From assembly GCA_020744425.1 (NCBI GenBank), contig JAGMUV010000007.1, positions 1,054,001-1,118,000 on the forward strand: a stretch of 64,000 nt of DNA. Reading direction: 5' to 3'. Made by a program: the position numbers and the translations under genes. Positions 57,924 to 64,000 of this stretch are shown one piece after another. Within the stretch, counting starts at the first letter, position 1; the number at the start of each line of letters is the position of its first letter. Source of the stretch: Dactylonectria macrodidyma (Eukaryota; Ascomycota; Sordariomycetes; Hypocreales; Nectriaceae). Below the pieces are notes generated by a model. The model saw only the letters and a program-made list of their open reading frames with translations. It searched no databases and had not been told where the DNA came from.

Positions 57924-59300
57924 GATGAGTGGTGTGATTGGTGTTTTTTTTGGGTTGAGTGTAAGAGGCGATTTGAGTCGTAAGTTGACTTGTTTTTCAG
58001 AGAGGAGTCGACTGAATCGTTATGAACCGTGAAAACCCGAGAGTAATACACTCGCAGAGTCGAATCGAATTGAGTGGTGTTGGTGGGTGAGAGTGGAGAG
58101 TTGTAGTCGATTGCTTTGATGCTGTGAAGGCGATGGGGAGAGAGGAGATAAACCGATGGAGGGGAAGATTGCAAAGACTCTTATACAGACAGGCATTCCC
58201 GATCTGTTTGACTCGTGGCCAGGGATCGCGAATTTGCACCGGAAGGCCAACATGGCGGCTTCTCCCAGCGTCTGTCGAGCCGGCCATGTCCATTGTGGGC
58301 AGATTCTATGCTCTGTCGAGAGTATCATACCACCTCTTGGGGCCGTCTTAGATGCCCGGGCCAGCGGCAGCCAATGAGAGCTACGGATTTGAAAAGTGTC
58401 AGCACCGTGTCTCCACCGTGCGTTCACCGTGTCCCGGAGGTCGATGGGTCGATTTCGAGGGGGCCATCCCCGGCCGTGGTGCCATTCTGCTCCGTTCGGC
58501 GGGGACCGGCGGGTCTCGTCATTGGCCGGGCTCGCTCGACTGACAGCAGCCCTGGCTAGATCCCGGGCAGCCAATCAGGCGCCGGACCTGTTTCTCCCGG
58601 CTGCTGGGACAAGCAGTTCCAACGCGGTGCGGCCCTTGCGGCCACTGCGGCGTAGCGTATCGGCTGATGGCATGTTGGCTGATGGGCAGGGTGGTCTCTA
58701 GGGTGACATCTCGGCCCATGACGAGCCCAACCAGCAAACCACCAGCCGGCATTGGCCAACGCCATGATCAGAAGATGGCGGCGTCGTGATCCGATCTGAT
58801 ATCGACCTTATCCCAAGATCTCGGTTCCAGACTTGTTCTAGCCGTGTCCTTTGTTGCTGCATGACGGGCGGACGGGGTCATCAGATTGCATGAGATCCGA
58901 TAGTTGATATGGTGCTCTCGCTGCCTTCCGAAGGCCAGGGTTTCCGATCCGGCATCAATTCATCCCACCCGTTGTGCTTTGCATACCCGCCCGCTGGTCC
59001 GTGACTTGTGAGACTGTGACACACTGACAACGAACCAATTTTTCACCAGAAACCAAAAATTACCGGCTGGCTGTTTCCCTCGTTTGGCTAATGCAAGCTT
59101 GACATCGCCCAGAGCCGTTATCGCTATCACCATGTGACCTCACACGTGATCTCGCGCCTCCCCAAGCCTCGAGCTAGGAGAAGTTAGCTGTCAATTGAGT
59201 CTTGGAGCGTATTGGACGAGATTTCATCGGAAGAACCGCGACGAGCAGCAGGAGGTATCACGACTCATCGACGACATCGCTGCCCGTCGGCCCAATCATC
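57924..59300. other. Divergent upstream region (small mitochondrial gene / GPI11)
   Basis: 1.4 kb without a credible gene. The overlapping frames at 58020-58765 run on both strands and have no coding character. A CACGTG site (59143-59148) next to CATGTGA (59131-59137) may be a bHLH-factor site for GPI11. Confidence 0.5.
59143..59148. promoter_or_regulatory. CACGTG E-box upstream of GPI11
   Basis: Palindromic CACGTG 153 bases before the ATG; a related CATGTGA lies just 5'. Factor binding is inferred only. Confidence 0.35.
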
Positions 59301-60113
59301 ATGTCGACGACCTTGACTAAGGGCGCCTCCGCCCAACCCCCGGCTCCCAAGGCCGCCGTCCCTGCGATCCCGCTCCTCAACAACTCACTCGCCGGTCCTG
59401 TCTCTATCGCGCACCCATTGCTGCTCGCTGGCCTCTTCGCCTGGAGATTCGACGCCCTGGTGGCTGATCCCGTTTCTACATTACAGACAGCCTTGCCTGT
59501 TGTTGCGGTACTCCAGGCGGCGTATGTAACGCTATGCCTTCCTGCCGCGGGATCTCTCGGCGCAAAGGTGTCCAAGAAGCAGCGCATTGCGGACAAGAAG
59601 AAGACGTTCGCGGCACCGAACCACGTTGCCGTAAGCCCGCAGCAATACCCAATTCTCTTTGACAAGTCGATGTCTAACATGTGTTCCCCCGTATAGAACG
59701 CAGTCATCTCTCTCATCCTCGCCTCGTTCTTGACGCCTGCCCTCCACGTCCTCTTCGTCTTATTTGGAGCGCCGTTCCTCACTCACATCGCCCACACCTT
59801 CCTTTGCTGCGCACACTTTGTTGTCCTCGCCGTGTTTCCCATCTTCTACGTCCGCGGTTCCGACCCCGTTGCGCTGCAAGCCGTGCTAGGAGCATCGGCC
59901 CCGCTGGACCAGGCGTTTGGCGGTTTGGCGGGTGCTACCATCGGCGCGTGGCTGGGCGCCGTTCCTATCCCGCTCGACTGGGACCGCGAGTGGCAGAAGT
60001 GGCCCGTCACCATCGTTGTCGGGGCCTACCTGGGGTACATTTCGGGGTCCAAGATTCTAGGGACCGCCTTCTATGGGAAGCGCTGGGCGACCTCAGGACC
60101 TAAGGAGGAATAA
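59301..60113 (+). CDS. GPI11: GPI ethanolamine-phosphate transferase subunit GPI11 / PIG-F
   Basis: ER membrane protein that partners GPI13 (PIG-O) and GPI7 (PIG-G) when ethanolamine phosphate is added to GPI anchors. Exons 59301-59630 and 59697-60113 give 248 residues, the family length. About six membrane segments are visible, beginning with [19 protein letters not shown]. Diagnostic C-terminal motifs are [55 protein letters not shown], the PIG-F signature ([17 protein letters not shown]). The 66-nt intron uses GTAAGC and CGTATAG. It would help build the anchor predicted for the CFEM protein in this window, but physical linkage is not meaningful. Confidence 0.95.
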
Positions 60114-61949
60114 GGCGCTTTCCCCTCGACGGTATAACATTTACATCTAAAATCTGGTGGCTGGATCTAGGCCTTTGTTTGTATGGTCAATAATTATCCG
60201 GGTGTGATCTTGTCTATACAGAGGCGCATGAGCATAGGCGAAACAAAAATGATAAATCATTCATCATCAATTATTTCCTGTAGTACGGCGTTACCGACGT
60301 GCTGAGTTCTTGGCTCTCCACTGCGCGGTGCCGAAGGACCCGTACTTTGCTACCACGCGCTGCCTTGGCAGTGACGCGGCCCTCAGCTCGTCCACCAGTT
60401 TCGAGCTTGAGTGGTTGCGGATGGAAAGCCAAGGCCAGGAGACCTGGCAGGCAGATGCACTACATCGCCCCAAGTACGAAGTAATGCAGTCGAAACACAA
60501 GCAACCGCGTGTAACAAGGATAGCAACTTGTTAGATACCGTTTTAGTGGACGACGCCAACTGGTATGGTACTCTGAGAGGGAGGTGTCCAAAGCCTCTAG
60601 GTTTACTGGTTCACACCAACTCATTGTGCTACTCGACAAGGCACATGACCGTATTGGCATCGCCTTTTTTTTCTGTTCAACTTTTTTGGATCTAAAACAT
60701 AAATCAAGTTATCTAACAATTCTCCGGCAGCCTCTTTCTTCTAGCAATGACTTTTATTAGACCAAGCCCCACAAGGTAAGACCGAATCCGAAACTCTTCT
60801 GTCCGAGCCCAGGTCCCGCTTCCGGGAAATCCGGCATCACAGGCGCCGTCAATTACGACAGAGGACGTCAGGGAGATGAAAGGGCAAGGTTGGCGAAATC
60901 TTGCTTGCAAGGTACCAACTACCAGGCTAGCAAGCGTGCCAAGTCAAGAGGACGAGGGAATACCCCGGTTTTTACACCAGCCACAATTTACGCTATGCAC
61001 AAAGGCTGTTCTTTTCCGCTGATCAAGGATCGGTGCATCGAGAACAGAACATTGATGAACCACAACAAGACATTTCCCTGCGCGATCATCAGACACAAAT
61101 GGCATTGTGCTTGGCGCTCAATGGGAATCAATGACGGTTCTTGTGCTGCGCCATGTGTGGCGCAGCTGCAGATTCGTTCTGCCACAGACCGTGCGTCTCC
61201 GCTGTCCCACCCAAGTCCCTTTCCCAATCGAGCTAGCAATCGTCACAGATTGTGGCGTCCACTCCCACTCTTGCCGCAACTTCATTGGACCGCTCACCTA
61301 TGACGTAACGGCCAACCCATGACACATGCTGCCTCCAGGACACGCGCTGCCAAGCAACCCCAAGCCATGCGACCTTGTGCTGCAATCGGGAGGACCCATT
61401 GGCATCAACCAAGCATGCGCCGTAATTCACCAAGTGCCGGAGTGTCCCTCCACCTAAAAAGCAGGGCAGCCGGGCTCCGCAAAATGCCTTTCCACCTTGG
61501 GATGCAAACACACGTCCCTCCCCCCCGTGTGGCTTGCCCTGCGATCCACCCCTCCTCGCCGCTTCGTTCTGTTCCCTAACAAGTCGATGACGCAGTGCCC
61601 AGGCTCATACGTTGTGGCAGGGCTGGGCAAGTCTCGGTCTGACGAGGGGGGAGGGAGGGTTCCTTTGGACCAAGCGGGTTGCTGATGCCCTGGAACGGAA
61701 CAGCCTGGAAGCTTGTGCTGGGGAAGGGTTGGGTGCGTGATGCGATGATGTGGGTGACATGGCTGACGAAAGATCCGATGGCGCCGTATAAATAAATTAT
61801 TTGATTCCCCCCGAACTCAAGAACAGAATCTTGCTATCACTCGTACATCTCCAACTCACCTACAAAGCTTCGCTTTTACGCCTACCAATTCCACTACCTT
61901 ACTCAATAACCCTCTCTCTCCGAGCAGACGCTTCACATCAACCACCAAC
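60114..61949. other. Intergenic region between GPI11 and PMP3
   Basis: 1.8 kb. Short overlapping frames only. The last 160 bases contain the PMP3 TATA box and C/T-rich leader. Confidence 0.5.
61787..61794 (+). promoter_or_regulatory. TATA box of PMP3
   Basis: TATAAATA, 163 bases before the ATG at 61950; the leader in between is C/T/A-rich and lacks upstream ATGs. Confidence 0.65.
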
Positions 61950-62408
61950 ATGCCTTTCACCACCAGGTAAGCTCGCTCTACTTCGTCTCGATGGCGAGAT
62001 GATCCCGAAGATTCCGTGGATTGCTGTTGTTGCGCCCAACCTGCGCCACTTGCACCAATTCACTCTCCCACTGTCTCAAGTGTCCCAAACACAGCAGGCT
62101 AACCATTTCTTTCCCCAACAGCGATATTTGCAAGATCATCCTTGCCGTCATCCTTCCTCCCGTCGGTGTCTTCCTCGAGCGTGGTTGCGGCGCCGACTTC
62201 TTCATCAACATCCTGCTCACGATTCTGGGTAAGTCGTTTCTCGCCCCTCGCATAAGCTCCGAGTCGTCCAGCTCGTCCAGCCCGGAACTTTGCGTCCTCG
62301 CTGCAACTGCGCGGCGTCAAAACAAAAGACCCAAAATGTACTGACTCCTCCTCTCCAGGTTACCTCCCCGGTATCATCCACGCTCTGTACATCATCTTGA
62401 AGTATTAA
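61950..62408 (+). CDS. PMP3: Plasma membrane proteolipid PMP3
   Basis: Very small two-span membrane protein that influences plasma-membrane potential and salt tolerance; often stress-induced. Three exons, 61950-61966 (17 nt), 62122-62228 and 62359-62408, give 57 residues, exactly the usual length. The protein reads MPFTTS-DICKIILAVILPPVGVF...GCGADFFINILLTILGYLPGIIHALYIILKY, with the family signature (DI..I..A..LPP.GVF..GC...F.IN.LLT.LGY.PG..HA.Y). The first exon carries only five full codons, which is why no long open frame marks the gene. Introns are large (155 and 130 nt) relative to the coding part. TATA-containing promoter fits inducible expression. Secure. Confidence 0.97.
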
Positions 62409-64000
62409 GCTACCTTGCGGGGCAACGCGCACTCCCGCTAAGTGCTGGCGGCCATGGGCAGGTCATTTGGCACTCCACCCACCAGCCTGAGCTGTCAAAA
62501 CTCGACCGCCTCAACCAACCAAGGCCCCATGACTCCGATGCAAGTTACAGCACAGCGCGCGTAGCGAAAAGGCCAAGACTTGCACTTGCCGGGCATCCCG
62601 ACGATGCGTCGGCAGTCAAGGGCACCCAGTTCGCTTTCGTCTTAGCATGAGCGCATACCCTAGACCTAAATACCATCCAATGGTCGGAGTCTGGGACCCC
62701 GAGGTTAGATGGTCTACACCTTGACGACTTATGGATCACTTCCTACTTTTTTCCTTGTTTCCTACTTTCCTTTGTTATCATTGGGGGCGTGTGTTGGATT
62801 GACTTTGGAAGGCAAACGTCGCGCCGGACTGTTTAGTGATTATCTCGATACCCATCAATCCAACCCAATACCATCATGATCTTTAGACTTCTCTTCCCAT
62901 CTCCTTCATGACCGCAAAACAACATATTTGCCATCCCTCTAAATTGCGTTGGTCAGACTCTCCCAACGCGGTGTCCGGCAGAGCTGATGCTTATTCGAAA
63001 GAGTAGAGTGCTGACGGGAACTAATTTCCAATTTGGGACGCGCATGGCTTGCTGTGGCGGTGCTAGTGGAGCATCACGTCATGAGCTAGCCGTCATGCCT
63101 GGGACTACTTTCACACAAAAGTAATCTGACGACCAATGAGAAAAAACCCCGGATACGTAAAGGACCAATTTCAACTACGATTATTTATCGATGGTATCAA
63201 AGACGCGTGTATGTTGAAGCTTCGTGTCAGCCTGCAAGATGCAACCACGCGTTAGGCTACGAAGTTGCACATGGGTGTGTCGGAATAAGCGCATGACGGC
63301 ATTAGAGACTTTTGATGACAGATGTGGAGGGATCCCTGGCCAGAATCCGAATCAAGCCTGCCTGAGTTTATCCACCAGCCGGCCTCATGGCCGGTCTCTT
63401 ATCCGTAGACGGGCTCCACCTCGGCTCCGATCAACAAAAGGGACTTAGGACGTGTCATGCCTTTTGTTAGCGAGGCAAGTTATGCGATATCATCTAGGCT
63501 CTTTCGCGTTGCAACCTTATGGCTCCTCTGGTCCCCACTACCGAGGAATAAGCTGAGTATTGTTCGATTAAATTCGGAAGTCCCAACTCGCTCACAAGTG
63601 CATCAAAATGACATGTCAAGCCGCAATAGCACCATTTCTATGAGTCTAGTCCAATCAGAATGCCGTCTTCGTCTCGCATGACCTTCCCGGAACACTCCTT
63701 ATTGCTCTCGTCCAGACAGGTGGGATAAGTGATCATAGCAGCAGTATGCTTTCACCCATGTACGCTGGGAGTTCTGGCCTCGCCAACTCTATAAAACGAA
63801 TCATGTACCCCGAATGGTTTGAGAAGCTTGGCGGCCGGATTTAATTCAAATGTCTCTCACGGTAATCCCAACGGCCTGGACGGAATCTTCTTGGTGAAAC
63901 TACTCTTATGGCCGCTAATGAGGCAATACCTGGAGGGCTGACATAGCCGTGACTTGATATATGGTTTCGTCGCTCTTTGAAACGGCTGTCCCTCAACTTG
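62409..64000. other. Right end of window without a recognised gene
   Basis: 1.6 kb downstream of PMP3. Frames at 63224-63448 and 63457-63681 are short and composition-poor. A gene may lie beyond the window edge. Confidence 0.5.

Noticed and set aside
58020..58765. Overlapping frames on both strands upstream of the small mitochondrial gene
   Set aside because: High-GC divergent promoter DNA; frames shadow each other and no motif is seen.
60299..60695. Short plus-strand frames of 61-94 codons
   Set aside because: No splice partner, no motif, weak composition; not enough to support a gene.
1..64000. CRISPR arrays, insertion sequences, LTR retroelements, rRNA
   Set aside because: No spaced direct repeats, terminal repeats, transposase or reverse-transcriptase motifs, or rRNA-like blocks were recognised by eye.

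Overview
The window is nuclear DNA of a filamentous ascomycete, most likely a Sordariomycete. The evidence is protein-coding genes broken by short (about 49-171 nt) GT-AG introns, roughly balanced base composition, intron-bearing tRNA, and lineage-typical proteins: a HET-domain protein, a CFEM protein, a cerato-platanin, an ATG2 of over 2100 residues and a CIA84-like PPR protein. No transposon, virus, CRISPR, rRNA or bacterial-type operon was recognised. Exon junctions were placed by hand from splice consensus and reading-frame continuity; reported spans run from start to stop codon with introns included.

Left part (1-26 kb): a polyamine-oxidase-like flavoenzyme (390-2307), ATG2 (3723-10383), a GT8 glycosyltransferase on the minus strand, a 4.5 kb stretch without a credible gene, a small conserved-looking unknown, the mRNA export factor Rae1/Gle2, another 4.8 kb without a credible gene, a GPI-anchored CFEM protein and a THEM6-like hotdog protein.

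Middle (26-46 kb): tRNA-Ala(AGC) with intron, homoserine kinase (threonine pathway), a cerato-platanin, a three-part hypothetical gene with an in-frame TAG, an F-box protein followed at once by tRNA-Thr(AGT), a DMT/SLC35F-type transporter, an AKR7-type aldo-keto reductase, then a tight group connected with mitochondria and ribosomes: CIA84-like PPR protein, mitochondrial small-subunit bS18m, and nucleolar IMP3. The last two share a 336-bp divergent promoter.

Right part (47-64 kb): an HSL-family esterase, a METTL7-like methyltransferase, an ERCC6L2-like SNF2 ATPase with a palindromic pair of MluI cell-cycle boxes just upstream, a HET-domain protein with a myristoylation-type N-terminus, a single-pass membrane protein, a tiny mitochondrial membrane protein, the GPI-anchor assembly protein GPI11/PIG-F, and the membrane proteolipid PMP3.

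Most genes are unrelated housekeeping or accessory functions, as is usual in fungal chromosomes. I see no biosynthetic gene cluster and no clearly new multi-gene system. The most interesting items are local: the paired MCB palindrome, a seven-fold heptad repeat inside ATG2, the possibly broken gene near 32 kb, and several lineage-restricted small proteins.
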